Translations under genes and position numbers: made by a program | Assembly (NCBI RefSeq): GCF_937616625.2 | Contig: NC_065573.1 | Location: 8,695,001 to 8,759,000 of the forward strand | Source of the DNA: Mercurialis annua | Lineage: Eukaryota > Streptophyta > Magnoliopsida > Malpighiales > Euphorbiaceae | DNA length: 64,000 nucleotides | Direction of reading: 5' to 3' | Shown here: piece after piece, positions 1-11,562 of the stretch | Layout of the letters: the number at the start of each line of letters is the position of its first letter | Position numbering within the stretch: position 1 is the first letter of the stretch | Notes under the pieces: model-generated | The model's database searches: none | What the model saw: only the letters and a program-made list of their open reading frames with translations | Told to the model about the DNA's origin: nothing

Positions 1-220
1 CGGTAGATTAGTATGTCGCGTCATAAGTCTCTTTAACGCGTCGTTCCGATCACCATGCTTATATCGCATTATAAGTCTCTCTAACGTGTCGTTCTGATTA
101 CCATACACATGGTTAGGTTATAGTACGCAAAGTGTGCGTGAAAAGTAATAATAGATTAGTATGTCGCGTCTCAAGCCACTTTAACGCGTCGTTCCGATTA
201 CCTATGAATGGTTAGGTTAT
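1..220 (+). repeat. 99-bp satellite array, left edge
   Basis: About two monomers of the satellite that dominates the window, in the orientation read as ATGGTTAGGTTATATTACGC. A truncated half-monomer is visible near 52-110 (reads ATGCTTATATCGC). The array is cut at 220 by the Tat-lineage element; the last five bases, GTTAT (216-220), reappear at 12050-12054 as its target-site duplication, so this block continues directly into the array at 12050. Confidence 0.93.
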
Positions 221-705
221 TGTTTACACCGGCCCAAAGAATTGCTGGACAAGGACATCAGAGGGCTTACCAGCGATTGAAGCCCAATAAAAAGCCTTTT
301 TATTAGTTTTTATTATTATTCTTCTTCTTATTAGGAAATTGTAACTCATTAGGAGTATTTTTCTTTTTAGAGTTTTAGTCCTAGTTAAATTAGGAATCTT
401 GATTATGAGGAGCTATAAATAGCTTAGAGCTTCATTATTTTTGTATCAACAAATCAATCAATCAAAAACCAAGCCCAGTGCTTTTTATCTCACAATCTCC
501 GAATTGTTTTAACTTAGAAGTAGTTTTCGGTATTAATCTCGCCTGAGTTTGTAGCTCCCAAATTATTACTTTTAGATCATGTGGTTAAGTGTTTTAACCA
601 AACAAGCCCTGCGAATATCTACATAGGTTCGTTAAAGTATCAAACCTCAAACCGATCCCTATTATAAATTCAAAGATTCGAGTCCGGATTATTTCCAGGC
701 AAACA
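221..705 (+). repeat. 5' LTR of the Tat-lineage element
   Basis: Starts TGTTTACACCGG and ends AGGCAAACA. It matches 11563-12049 at about 97%. It holds a TATA box (413-421), and the tract after it (TTTGTATCAACAAATCAATC, about 440-460) is likely leader sequence. Internal sequence starts at 706. Confidence 0.95.
413..421 (+). promoter_or_regulatory. TATA box of the 5' LTR
   Basis: CTATAAATA in an AT-rich setting, the best core-promoter match in the LTR. Transcription would be expected to start about 30 bp downstream, near 445-450, which would set the U3/R boundary. The motif is conserved in the 3' LTR at 11756-11764. The start site is inferred, not seen. Confidence 0.65.
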
Positions 706-710
706 TCTTT

Positions 711-728
711 TGGCGACTCCACTGGGGA
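711..728 (+). other. Primer-binding site of the Tat-lineage element
   Basis: TGGCGACTCCACTGGGGA lies 5 bp after the 5' LTR. It begins with TGG, the complement of a tRNA CCA end. It is not the initiator-Met type found in the two LARD-like elements here. A tRNA-Arg primer has been described for Ogre-type elements and may apply, but I could not check the tRNA match. Confidence 0.75.
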
Positions 729-736
729 CTCAGTTT

Positions 737-2670
737 ATGGTTAGCACAAAAACGGACTTTAAGGACGATTCCAGGCACGCTCGGTCTTTACGCCGACAAC
801 AACTGAAGGGAGGTGACGTAGTAGAAGAATCTGACTCGGATAAATCTGAAACTATGGCCAAGGACAAACAGGTGAACCAATCAAACAAAGTGCCGAATAC
901 TTCGGACACCGAGATGAACCTTCCTAAGGACAAGAATGATGATGCAACCGACGATGGGATGGATTATTCGCGCCAGCTTCATCCATCTCATCCATCTTTA
1001 TCGCAGGCCGATTTTTCGGCCATGAGGGGCGAGATAGCTCAGGAAAACAAGCAGATGTTCGACGGTGCGATGCACCAGATGTCTGAAGTGATGAGGAGCA
1101 TCATGGCCGACCAAACGTCGGTCCAACGGCAGATCCAAGGGAATTTGGATGGCCTTAACAAAGCGATGGAAAACCTAAGACGACTCTTTTCTGGGCAATC
1201 CACTGCTGATCAAGGTTATAGGCGGGCCGAACAAAACCAGACACCGAATCGGTTAGGATATCCAGGTTGTTCGGCCGAAACAACGCAGCAACCCAAAAAG
1301 TTGGGATATACATATGGTTCGGTCAAGCTCTTGACAAGGAATGAGGCCGAATTTGCAGGAAGGGCCGATCACCCGGGGGCAAGCACTTCGAACCCTCAAG
1401 GCGAGTCCAGACCACAGGGAGCCGCTAATGGGGCCAACGCCCAAGAGCCCAATATGGGCGACCGCTCATATTCCGAGGGGGCGACCCAAATGTTTATAAC
1501 CAGGGGCAGCTTGTGGATATGCTAGAAAGACTCGGAGTGGATCTGAGGCCGATGCCTCGCCCGTCATATATGAAGCCATATCCGGATTAGATCGATAAGT
1601 TGTACCCTTTCCCAAGGGGATACAAAGTGCCCGAATTCAGTTTATTTTCGGGCGAGGAAAATGGGCAATCGACATTTGAACATGTCGCCCAATTCTCAGC
1701 CCAATGTGGCGAAGCTGCGGGGCATGATTTTTGGAAACTCCGATTATTCGCCAGTTCTCTAATAAAGATGGCATTCACATGGTACTCGAGGCTATCACCG
1801 AATTCGGTGGACACTTGGAAAGACCTCGAAATCCTCTTCCATGAGGAATTTTACAGAGCACCACCTGATGTTACCCTGGCCGACCTAGCTCGAATTTCTC
1901 AGTTACCGAGCGAATCGGCAGAGAAGTATATCGGCCGACTCAGGAACCTTAGAACGAGGTGTTCCACCAAGATGTCTGAGGCTGATTGCGTCCTAATGGT
2001 GGTAAGGGGAATGAGCTTCTCCATGAGGGAGCATTTCGAAGGTCATCGGTTCCGGGACTTATTTGAACTGACAAACAGGGTGACGAGTTACGAAAGACTT
2101 CTCCAAGAAAAGGAGCAGAGGCGAGGCGCTTCTAAAGGGACTTACTACAAAGACCAGTTGGACGTGGTCGTAGTGTCAGACAGCGAAGATAGTAGCTCCG
2201 AAGATGAAGTCAACATGGCCGAATTCTTGGGAACTAAGCCCCTGGAATGTTCGGCCTTAAGAAAGCCAGGCTTTGTTAAGAAGAACAAAACCGCACTGGT
2301 ACAGAAAGAGTATTCCTTCGATCTAACCAAGGCCGACGACATATTCGATGCCCTGTTTAAGGATGGGCAGATCACCCTTAGCGAGGGTCACGTAATCCCA
2401 CCACCAGAGGAGCTGGTCGGAAAGGACTATTGCAAGTACCATAATTCCTGGAGGCACAGTATGAATAATTGTGTGAACTTCAGAAATGTGATCCAAAAGG
2501 CGATCAACGAGGGGAAACTTTTGTTTCCAACGAAGAAAGAGGCCGATGCAAAGTATGTCTCCATTAATGCCGTTCGGCCTCACTTCGACAGTTTCCTGGA
2601 GCATGGACAGATCCAGAGTAAGTGGAATCCGAGAAGACCTAAGACCAGGGTGGAGACCGATGGGTCCTAA
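737..2670 (+). pseudogene. gag: gag of the Tat-lineage element, broken
   Basis: Encodes the capsid/nucleocapsid polyprotein that packages element RNA. The first ATG after the PBS is at 737 (MVSTKTDFKDD). The N-terminal part is acidic and low-complexity, with a possible coiled region near MFDGAMHQMSEVMRSIM. The retrotransposon gag (capsid) domain follows at about 1600-2100, marked by VPEFSLFSGE, FTWYSRL and the segment around SESAEKYIGR. A knuckle-like YCKYHNSWRHSMNNC lies near 2430-2475. Breaks: a frameshift at the G run around 1475-1483 (so the first frame ends at the TAG at 1523), an in-frame TAG at 1588-1590, and a TAA at 2668-2670. The reading frame continues past 2670 into pol, so gag and pol may once have been one frame. 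Family assignment is firm; the exact gag/pol boundary is not. Confidence 0.85.
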
Positions 2671-5600
2671 TGGCGAGGAGAAAAAGGGCGACCTCAGCAA
2701 CAAAAGAGAAAACGCTATAACTCGCCCACTCCAGAGATGACTTGTCCATCATGCAGTACCTGTTTCAAAGCCAAGAAGGCCGAAAACGCGAGGGAGCATC
2801 CCAAGACATTCAAGCCTAAATCGCCCACGGAGCAGTGGCAGAAGCATCAGCCACAGCGGGAGTCTAAGACCACCGTGTTCAAAAGGATTTTTCGGCCAAC
2901 GGAGGCGACCCCTCATATGACGAAAACTCAAAAGAGGCGTATGCAGAGGTTAAGGCAAGAGTCGAGGGCGAATCACGATGCAAGATTGGCTTCTAAGGAC
3001 AAGAAAGGGAGTAAAACTATTACCGAAAGGTTGGGCAATAGAGTTCGGATCGAAACGGATACCGAGCCACGTGAACAGCGAACCCCTAAGGTAAGAAAAA
3101 TATGGGTTCCAAAGAAAACGAGCCGAACAGACGATTCGACCAGCACAACTAAAAAGATAGAGACCCATAAGAGCGAGGCAGATCTTGGCAAAACACCGTC
3201 TTACAAAGACGTGCTCGTCTCTCACCAAAATGGCCAATTAAAAGCGAAATTACCCAGAGATCGTGAGGTAATTGTCTCACACAAGCAAGGGGTGTTGAAA
3301 GCTTGGGTCCTGGTTGTCAGAGACGAATATGGAGTAAAGGTGGTCACACTCCCTAATTCGTACAGAAGCAAGCCTGGGCAGAAGGCAACGTTAGAAGGCG
3401 ATGTGATCGTCCTGGAAGGTGATAGTGCCGATAGCACAGCAGTAGTATCACTTAGCAAAACCCCAACGAGGATGACAAGGCATATTTGGCCGCTTTACAT
3501 CAAGGCCGATTTGAACGGGGTATCAGTCAATAGGGTCCTTAATGATAACGGAGTCGGGGTTAATATATTACCGGCAAAGATGCTCAAGAAACTCGGCATA
3601 AATCGGGATCAGCTGGACCCAACTGATGTTTACATGGCCGATTTAGCCGGCGGCGAGACGCCAGCTGAGGGATACATCACCCTCCGGATAAAAGTTGGGC
3701 GAGTAGAAACCGAAGAAGGGTTCTTCGTGGTTAACGCCCGGAGCAACTACAATATATTGCTCGGCCGAGATTGGATACACTCTAATATGTGCATACCATC
3801 AACCATGCACCCGATGCTATTCATATGGCGAGAGGATGGTGAAGCCGAAGTCGTACAGGGCGATCCCAACCCCTTCGGCAAAGACCATAATGTGCTTGAG
3901 GCACGTCTGTTTGATGAGGAAGTACGGAACATGCAATCCCTTAGTTCCAAAGGGGAAACGAGTGTACCCCGCTTGTTAGTTAACTCGGATCGGCCAGTAT
4001 CGATGACCCTCGGGGGCAACGGCCGATCTACTATCATCATACATTTAGAATGATAGCGCGACACAAGGAATTGAGGGAGAAGATCAGGCAGCTGGCCTCA
4101 CTATACGACGCCGCGTCGGCCGAATGCATCTACGAGGACCAAGATCAAGACCCAACAGGATCGCTGAAGATCGGGGATATACAGCTGGCAACAGGGAAAC
4201 TTGAAGATGATCCCGCCCAAGTACAAGACGACCTGTTAGAAGTGAACTTGGGGACAGCTGAATTGCCAAGACCTATTTACATAAACGCCGGGTTGGACGA
4301 AGAATTCAAAGGACGGTTAATTGCTTTACTCATCGAGTTTCGCGATTGTTTCGCCTAGTCGTACGATGAAATGCCGGGCCTCGATCCAATCATCGCCGAG
4401 CACAAGCTCCCCCTGAAAAGTGGGTTTCGACCGTTTCGGCAGCCTCCCCGACGAATGTCAAGAGAAGTGGATACCCTCATCCAGGACGAAATTAAACGGC
4501 TAGAAGATGCCAAGTTTATTCGAGAAGCTCAGTACACCGAATGGCTTTCTAACATCGTCCCTGTGAGGAAGAAAAATGGGAAATTGAGGGTATGTGTAGA
4601 TTTTTGAAACCTCAACTTGGCCACACCTAAGGACGAATACCCGATGCCTGGGGCCGACATGCTGATAGATAGAGCGGCGGGACATACGATACTCAGTTTC
4701 CTCGACGCACATTCCGGGTACAACCAAGTGCCAATCAGCAAAGAGGACATATCTAAAACAGCTTTCAGATGTCCGGGGGCGATTGGAGCTTACGAATGGG
4801 TCGTTATGCCTTTCGGCTTGAAAAACGCGGGAGCAACCTACCAAAGAACAATGAACAAAATGTTTAGAGGACTTGATTGCCTGGAAGTTTACATAGACGA
4901 CGTAGTGGTAAAGTCAAATACTGAAGAAGTTCATCTGGCCGATCTGAGGAAGGGGTTCGAACGTATACGGTCTAACGAATTAAAAATGAATCCCCTAAAA
5001 TGCGCTTTCGGCGTTTTGGCAGGAAATTTCTTGGGTTTCTTGTTTCACCAGCGGGGAGTAGAAATAGATAAGAATAAAGCCAAGGCGATCATCAATGCTG
5101 AACCACCCAAAACCAAGAAGCAGCTCCAGAGGCTCATCGGTCAAATTAATTTCCTCAGACGATTCATAGCAAACACAGCAGGCCGACTTCGCAGTTGGAG
5201 TGTGCTGCTACGAGGAAAAGAGACCGATGATTGGATATGGACGGACGAGCAACAGAGGGTGTTCGACGATTTAAAAGAGTACTTGGCCAAACCTCCGGTT
5301 ATGACCCCTCCGAAGCCGAATAAACCATTGTTGCTTTATTTATCGGCTGCACATGAATCCCTGGGGTGTATGCTCGCCTAAGAGGATAACGGGGTCGAAA
5401 GAGCGGTCTATTACTTGAGCCGTGGGCTGACCGACATCGAGATTCGCTATACCGACATAGAAAAATGTGTCTGTGTTTATACTTCACATGTTGCAAACTA
5501 CGATATTACATGTTGCCGGTAGTGGTGTACGTACTATCCCAGACCGATATCATTAAGTATATTCTATCTAAGCCATACTTAAGAAATCAGATTGGGAATT

Positions 5601-7519
5601 GGGCGATTGCTATGTCCGAGTTCACATTAGTGTACGTTCCCCAGAGAGCAGTGAAAGGACAAGTGTTGGCCGATTTCTTGGCCAATCATCCTGGTATTTC
5701 CCTCAGGGAGGAAACGATTAGTTGCTGCGACATAGCCATATGGGAGATGTGGTTCGATGGGTCCAGAACTAGCCAGGGGGCAGGCGCCGGAGTACACATC
5801 GTCTCGCCCTTGGGGGGACCTTACCGACTGTCATTGAAACTCCAATTTGAGTGTACCAACAATCAGGCAGAATATGAAGCCCTAATATACGGTCTCGAGA
5901 TTTTGGCCGAACTGGGGGCAAAGGCAATCAACGTTAGGGGCGATTCTTTGTTGATCATCAAACAAGTAATTGGAGAATTCAAATGCGAGTCCGAATTATT
6001 GGTAAGGTATTGCAACAAGGCGAAACACCTCATCAAAGGCTTTCAAGATACAAGGATAGAATACACCGAAAGGGCCGATAATGTCGTCGCAAATGATCTA
6101 GCTCAGCACGGTAGTGGATACAAGATGAGTCTCCATTTGGATGCAATCGAAAAAGAAACGCCGAATCTCCATACTGGGGGCATCACCATCAATGAAAGGA
6201 TATTTTCGGCTTACCAACTGGATGTTACCCAAGACTGGCGAACTGAAATCTTAAACTGGTTTGAGAAGCCATACCATACGAATAGGAGGTTAAGGACCTT
6301 GGCCCTAAACTATGTTGTCTTAGCAGGCGATCTATACAAAAAGGGCTTTGAAGGACTGCTTTTCAGATGCATCGGCCCAAAGGAAGCGATGCTAGCAATG
6401 GCCGAAGTACATGAAGGGATAGCTGGAGCTCACCAGGCGGGCCCTAGAATGAGATGGCTGATCCATAAATACGGCTTTTATTGGCCGAAGATGGAACAAG
6501 ACTGCATAAGATATGCTAAGGGGTGCGAAGCCTGTCAGAAATATGGTCCTATACAGCATGTCCCGGCCGAAGAACTGCACTCCATTATTAAGCCATGGCC
6601 ATTTAGAGGATGGGCGGTCGACCTCATAGGTAAGATATATCCTGACTCATCAGATGGCCATACTTTTGTTATCATCGCCACTTGCTATTTCACCAAATGG
6701 GTCAAAGTAAAGCCTCTGAAATCGCCCATGCAAGAGGCTGTGATTAAATTCTTTAAGGAATACATCGTCCATCGACACGGGTTGCCTGAATCGATAACCA
6801 CAGATCAAGGAACGATGTTCACAGGAGGCGATATAGTTTGGTGGGCTTCTCAGATAAAGATCAAGATGCTTCACTCAACACCATACTACGCGCAAGCCAA
6901 CGGACAGGCCGAAGCAACGAACAAGGCTATTAAACTTGTCGTCCAGAAGATGATTGAGGAAAACCCAAGACCATGGCACGTTTTATTGTTAGAGGCAGTG
7001 TGGGCGAATAGAACCAGCCAAAAGTCGGCCACAGGAACTTCACCTTTCCGAATGGTGTAAGGGTACAATGCGATGTTACCAATGGAGCTCACTGTGATGT
7101 CGACTCGCCGTCTGTATCAGAATAGATTGTCTAAAGATGATTACTTTGACAAGATGGTAATAGATTCCTTAGATCTCGATGAGGAGAGGCTGGCGGCGTT
7201 AGACCACCTCGAAGCCCAGAAAATAAGGGTTGAAAGGGCGTACAATAAACGTATAAAACCCAAGTCATTCGCTATAGGCGATATGGTATAGAAGGCGATC
7301 TTACCTATTGGCCACAAAGACAAGCGACTTGGCAAATGGAGCCCGAACTGTGAAGGACCGTTTATCGTGACCACCAAGTTAACTGTCGGGGCATATGTCC
7401 TGGCGAATATTGACGGGGAGGAACACGATAGGGCGATCAACGGTCAGTTTCTAAAAAAGTATGTTTCTAGTTGTTGGGAGAACATTGACCGACGGCTATT
7501 TGGAGCCGACGAAGAATAA
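2671..7519 (+). pseudogene. pol: pol of the Tat-lineage element: PR-RT-RH-aRH-IN, broken
   Basis: Encodes the enzymes for processing, reverse transcription and integration. Protease is at about 3480-3800, with D-N-G in the active-site position (3544-3552) and ILLGRDW downstream. RT runs about 4370-5200, with VRKKNGKLRVCVDF, MPFGLKNAGATYQR and catalytic YIDD at 4890-4901. A first RNase H remnant lies at about 5300-5700 (up to VLADFLANHP). A second RNase H lies at about 5750-6110 (FDGSRT, NNQAEYEAL), as expected for Tat elements. Integrase at about 6370-7519 has an HHCC zinc region ending CEAC and a D,D,E triad at 6620, 6803 and 6911; the last two are 35 residues apart. Breaks: frame changes near 4050 and 5465, and stops at 4356 (TAG), 4605 (TGA), 5379 (TAA), 7058 (TAA) and 7289 (TAG). 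Protein alignment should confirm domain edges. Confidence 0.93.
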
Positions 7520-7888
7520 TGACTGCCGTAAGCCTTCGCCGAACGTCCTGAATTGACAATTGTTCATAAAAAAGTTGAACGTTCGGCGTTTTTACAAAGA
7601 AGATGCGTGCATATTCAATGTAATTTCGGCTATTTATTATTACAGTTGAGTTTTTTCAACGGGTCCTCCAGTTTTCTCAAACATTTATGTAATAATCTGT
7701 TATGAATCAAATTTTTGATATCGGACTAATTATGGACCGATAACAGATGAATAAATATTCGGCCTCCCGACCGATTAACATACAAAGCTGGTAAATGTTT
7801 AAATTGTAACAAGATACAGCCACCAGGCCGATCAATAAAGTGCTAACATTTAAAAGTTGCAAAATAAAAATATAAAAATTGTTCTGAA
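7520..7888. other. Non-coding spacer between pol and the antisense gene
   Basis: AT-rich and without a credible reading frame. It lies just after the pol stop (7517-7519) and just beyond the 3' end of the antisense PMD gene, so both transcripts would converge here. Several A/T-rich stretches could act as polyadenylation signals, but none stands out. Confidence 0.6.
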
Positions 7889-8589
7889 CTAAAAATGGCT
7901 GAAAATATCGCCAATCTCGCTGCGAACGATACTGAAAGCTTTACGGGCTTCTTCCACTTGCGGCTTCATCTTCGCAAGGTTCTGTATCAGAGCATTCCGG
8001 CCCTTCTTGACGTCGATACCTTGAAGAAGGCTCTTGTCCATGGAGGCCTCCAACTCGCCAATCTCCTTCTCTTCGGCATCTAGTTCTTGCCTTATAGCAG
8101 CGAGTTGATCTTGGAGCGTTTTGGCACGATCACGGCGAGTTGTAAGGGTCGAAACGGCCGACTTCACATGGACTTTAAGCATTTCCAGTTTTTCTTTGGC
8201 CTCGGCCTCCTGGCTCGTTAGTTTTTCGTGCTCTGACGGACCGACGCCAATTCGTCATGAATCTTCTGGAACGCCAGAAGTGAAGCTGACAGTTTCACCA
8301 TAGCTCCGCGAGCTTTTTCACTAAGTATTTCTGGTGGAGCATCGGCGAGCGTTGTTGTAGCTTTCTTCAGTTTCTCGCTGTCCAGGGGCGATTTGAAAAT
8401 GGTAATTCCCTGAGACTTCATCGTCGAGATGATATCTAGATGGTCGCCCCAATTCTCAGAAGGACCGCTGCTCACTTCCGCGTTTAACTCAGTCTCCAGA
8501 ACGGGCAATTCGTCATCATCGCTGTCTGAATCCAAGAAAGCAGCCGCCTTCGCTGCCACGTCGTCCTGATCGGCCAGACTCAAGGGGAT

Positions 8590-8663
8590 CTGCCATGTTT
8601 GCCCACAATAAAAGATCAGCTGCTAGGCGATTAGTTTAAAGCAAGAAATTCTTAAGAATATAC
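8590..8663 (-). other. Intron of the antisense PMD gene (74 bp)
   Basis: On the minus strand TCAAAG is followed by the donor GTATATTC, and the acceptor ATGGCAG ends at 8590. Removing it joins the frame ending TTPNSK to the frame reading IPLSLADQDD without a shift. Unspliced, the frame stops four codons into the intron. Confidence 0.68.
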
Positions 8664-9118
8664 CTTTGAGTTTGGAGTAGTGGGCTTTGCCTTGAAGTTC
8701 AGGTATTCCGAAGCCAGGGGCGACAGAAGCTGTGGAGTCTCCATTCGCCTCAAGATCTCCGAAGCATTAGGAGTCTGAGAGCTAGTCGCCAGCGAGGTCT
8801 GGTTGTTGCCTTCACCTTCGAGAGGCTGAGATTCGCCCCTGGATTGGATATCGCCTCCAGTTTGAGTATTGCCCTTGGAGGATGAGTGGAAGCTCTGTGA
8901 AGGGGTGGCAGCCGGAGACAGATCAAACAAAGAAGATCCTTTATTTTCGGTCATTCCCCTGACCGACTTGCCCTTGGACTCAGCTCGCCCTTTCTTTGCC
9001 CTCGGTTCTTTGCTTGAAGTTTTGGCGGCTCTCTTCTTTTTTGACTATTTCGCCATTGGGTTGTCCTCCTCATGGTCATTCTCCCAGTTATCCTCCTTCT
9101 CGAAATGAGGAATGCCGA

Positions 9119-9184
9119 CTGCAAAGGAATACCAAGTGTTAGTAAAAAGAATTAATTGACTTAACAAAAATACTTTCAATATAC
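9119..9184 (-). other. Intron of the antisense PMD gene (66 bp)
   Basis: On the minus strand the exon ends CCCAG at 9185, the donor is GTATATTG, and the acceptor reads TTCCTTTGCAG, ending at 9119. The intron is T-rich and has a branch-like TACTAAC. It contains no stop in the frame of the flanking exon, so a simple ORF reads through it; splice signals, not frame, identify it. Confidence 0.75.
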
Positions 9185-11142
9185 CTGGGATTTTCTGGTA
9201 ACCGATGCGCACCAGTTCGGCTACGGACTCTTCGTAAGGTGGGCATCGGATGTCAGTATACGTGACTCCCAAATCAGTTAAGTCAACTTTAGCTTTCTTT
9301 TTTCTAGACTTGGGTTTTTTAATAGGGGCGATCGTAGCATAATTACATTTCGGTACATGAGGGGACTTGTACTTAAATTTGGGGCGAACCTTTTCTAACA
9401 AGAGTTGGTAGGGCAGGTGATTATATTTTTCCTCCCAAATTTTATCCCATTTTTTGTAAAAATTAGACCGAGCTATCCTCCTATGTTCTTGCATTTTAGG
9501 TTCATTCCTGGGCGATCTAAAGGGTCGAATTTGAATTTGTAAAAGCGTTCAAAACGAGAAATTTCAAAATGGTAACCGAGAATACCTGTAAAAGATTGAC
9601 GTTTTGGGGCCTGCAAAAGAAATAAATCGGCATGAGTAGGTTTTATGGTTAAAGTAGGTAAATCGAAATTATGAAGAGAAAGAATTTCTTTGGGCGATAA
9701 ATCAAAGTATGTTTGGACAATGGAAGTCCAACAGTCGGTGAATCCAGGAGTACAGATGGGTTTGACACAGGGGCGAGACTGTTCAGATATAGGGGAAGAT
9801 AGGCTCTGTTTAGACGGTTTATGTATTATAGTTCGGCGAAATTTTCAATAGAAGTTCTATGGGTACCGCGATTATTGAAGGCGATTAATAAAGGACATGG
9901 AATTCCTTGGGCGAAGACAAACTGGCGAGACACATAATTAGGACAATAAGGTTCGACCCCACTACGATCATATTCCAGTCCCGCTATCAAGTTCCTTGAT
10001 TTAAGGGCACTTCCCCAGTAAGGACCGCCGAGCTTTAATCTTGGATCGGCTTCAATAGCCTCTTCCATGTTTTCGATGTGCCACCCGGCGAGGAGCCAAG
10101 ACGGAGGGTAGGTAAGTTGAAGAGCAGGGCACATTAACTCTGGCGATCTTATCGCGTGATTGTTGAAAACTTATAGTACGTCCAAAATGTGTGGAAGGCG
10201 TGTGTCGACCGAGATTAGTTGGAAGCCACAGAGCTCGGCTTTAATTGGTGGACCGACTTCAAATAGTTCTGGAAAATACATGGCCAGCCATAGTTGGGCG
10301 ATCCAAAGAGGGCCTCCTGGGCACTTGAAGGTTCTAGGATCTTAAAGTGGCACGATATCACCAAAAGAGCGATATAGATGAGCTAGGATGAATTCACCCA
10401 GGTTACATCGGCGTCCTTCGGCGAGTGCAGCAGCTAGCATGAAGCAGTCTTCAGTTACTCGAAAAGAGGAGGTGCACAGAACATACTTGGCGTGGAAGAA
10501 AGCCAAAAAGGCGATGTGCTCTTTATGATCGGGCTTGTATGGTTCCTCGCCCATGAACAACTTCACGAAGGAGCCATAACCTTTTTGCGCCTTTGTCAGG
10601 TTGAATTTCGGACATTCGGCGTAGAGGTTTGGGTTGATTCGTTCGCCGTTGATCGGGATATTCAGCATTAATGCCAGATCAAGCAGGGTAATGGTCATCG
10701 GCCCGGATTTGAAGCAGAAGCAGTTGATCGCACTTGACCAGTAGAGCGATGCCCCCATGATGTAATGTTTAGCGATAGGTCTGCTCGCCTTGCACAGCTC
10801 AATGAGGTCAAAGATCCCTATGTCCGTCCATAGCTGACGATAATGAGGAGAGAGTCTGACTACCTTGTTAGAAAAACCCGTGTGCTCAATCGGCCAATTC
10901 CTGAAAGTGGTGCCGACCCATACTGATGACTAGTGGGGTAAGGAGAATCTGGGGAGTGAATTTTCGTAGAAGGGAGAGGCTAGGTCGCAGAGATGGCTGG
11001 GTGAGGTTATGACAGGACCGATACAGAGTTGATTATCGCCTGCGTTAGTAATTACCTTGAATTCAGTGTTCGGGGCATTGGTTCGGACTTCATCGATCTT
11101 GGCCGATACTTGTTCAACGAGGTTCGTGTTTGGGGCAGCCAT

Positions 11143-11562
11143 GATAACTGCAAAATAAGAGAACACCTTGGTTAGGCGAATACATAAAGGGGCGATTCAG
11201 AAATAGGAAAGGCGAGGACGAGCGCTAACTATAGTAAACTTTGCAGAGAGCTGGAGGTTGCTTAGAGAGAGAAAGTCTTGAATTTTGCAGAGAGAGAGTA
11301 AGTAGTTTGAGAGTGACTTGAGTATTTTTCTTAAAATGCAAAATGAATGGAAGCCGAAGGGTTCAAACATTTACTACGTGGCATCGTGGGTCACAGCTGG
11401 AGGTGACGTGGAAGAAATGGGGCACCGAACGGTTTATAGATGCGCACCCCTTTATTATGATTTGCAAAAGAACCTGGGCCAACGATATGGGCCAAGCAGT
11501 TTTATTTGGGCCTAAGAAGGGAAACAAGCCCAAAATGAGAGTTTCAGGCTTGTTGGGGGCAT
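11143..11562 (+). other. 3' non-coding region and polypurine tract of the Tat-lineage element
   Basis: Sequence between the antisense gene start and the 3' LTR. It would contain any promoter of the antisense gene, but I see no convincing TATA element. It ends in TTGGGGGCAT directly before the LTR at 11563, the expected place for plus-strand priming; the purine run is short (GGGGG at 11554-11559), so the exact primer is uncertain. AGAGAGAGA runs near 11270-11300 are the only other simple structure. Confidence 0.6.

Larger units (their letters stand above)
7889..11142 (-). pseudogene. Antisense plant-mobile-domain (PMD) gene carried by the Tat-lineage element
   Basis: Starts at ATG 11140-11142 (MAAPNTNLVEQV). 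One frame runs from 11142 to about 9826 apart from stops at 10930-10932, 10342-10344 and 10171-10173. The PMD-like core is clear: GPMTITLLDLALMLNIPING, KEHIAFLAFFHAKYV, LAAALAEGRR, LAHLYRSFGDI and, after the second stop, GGPLWIAQLWLAMY. A basic stretch (KKPKSRKKKAK, near 9300) and an acidic segment follow. The C-terminus (8230-7889) is rich in charged heptads and looks like a coiled coil. Two GT-AG introns interrupt the 3' half, and frameshifts occur near 9790, 9500 and 8235. PMD proteins are plant proteins with a transposon-derived domain. Antisense accessory ORFs with this domain are known from Tat-branch elements. Its role for the element is unknown; here it is dead. Confidence 0.82.

Noticed and set aside
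7895..9108. Plus-strand open frames of 60-79 residues downstream of pol
   Set aside because: Shadows of the antisense PMD gene, which has recognisable domain motifs and splice sites.
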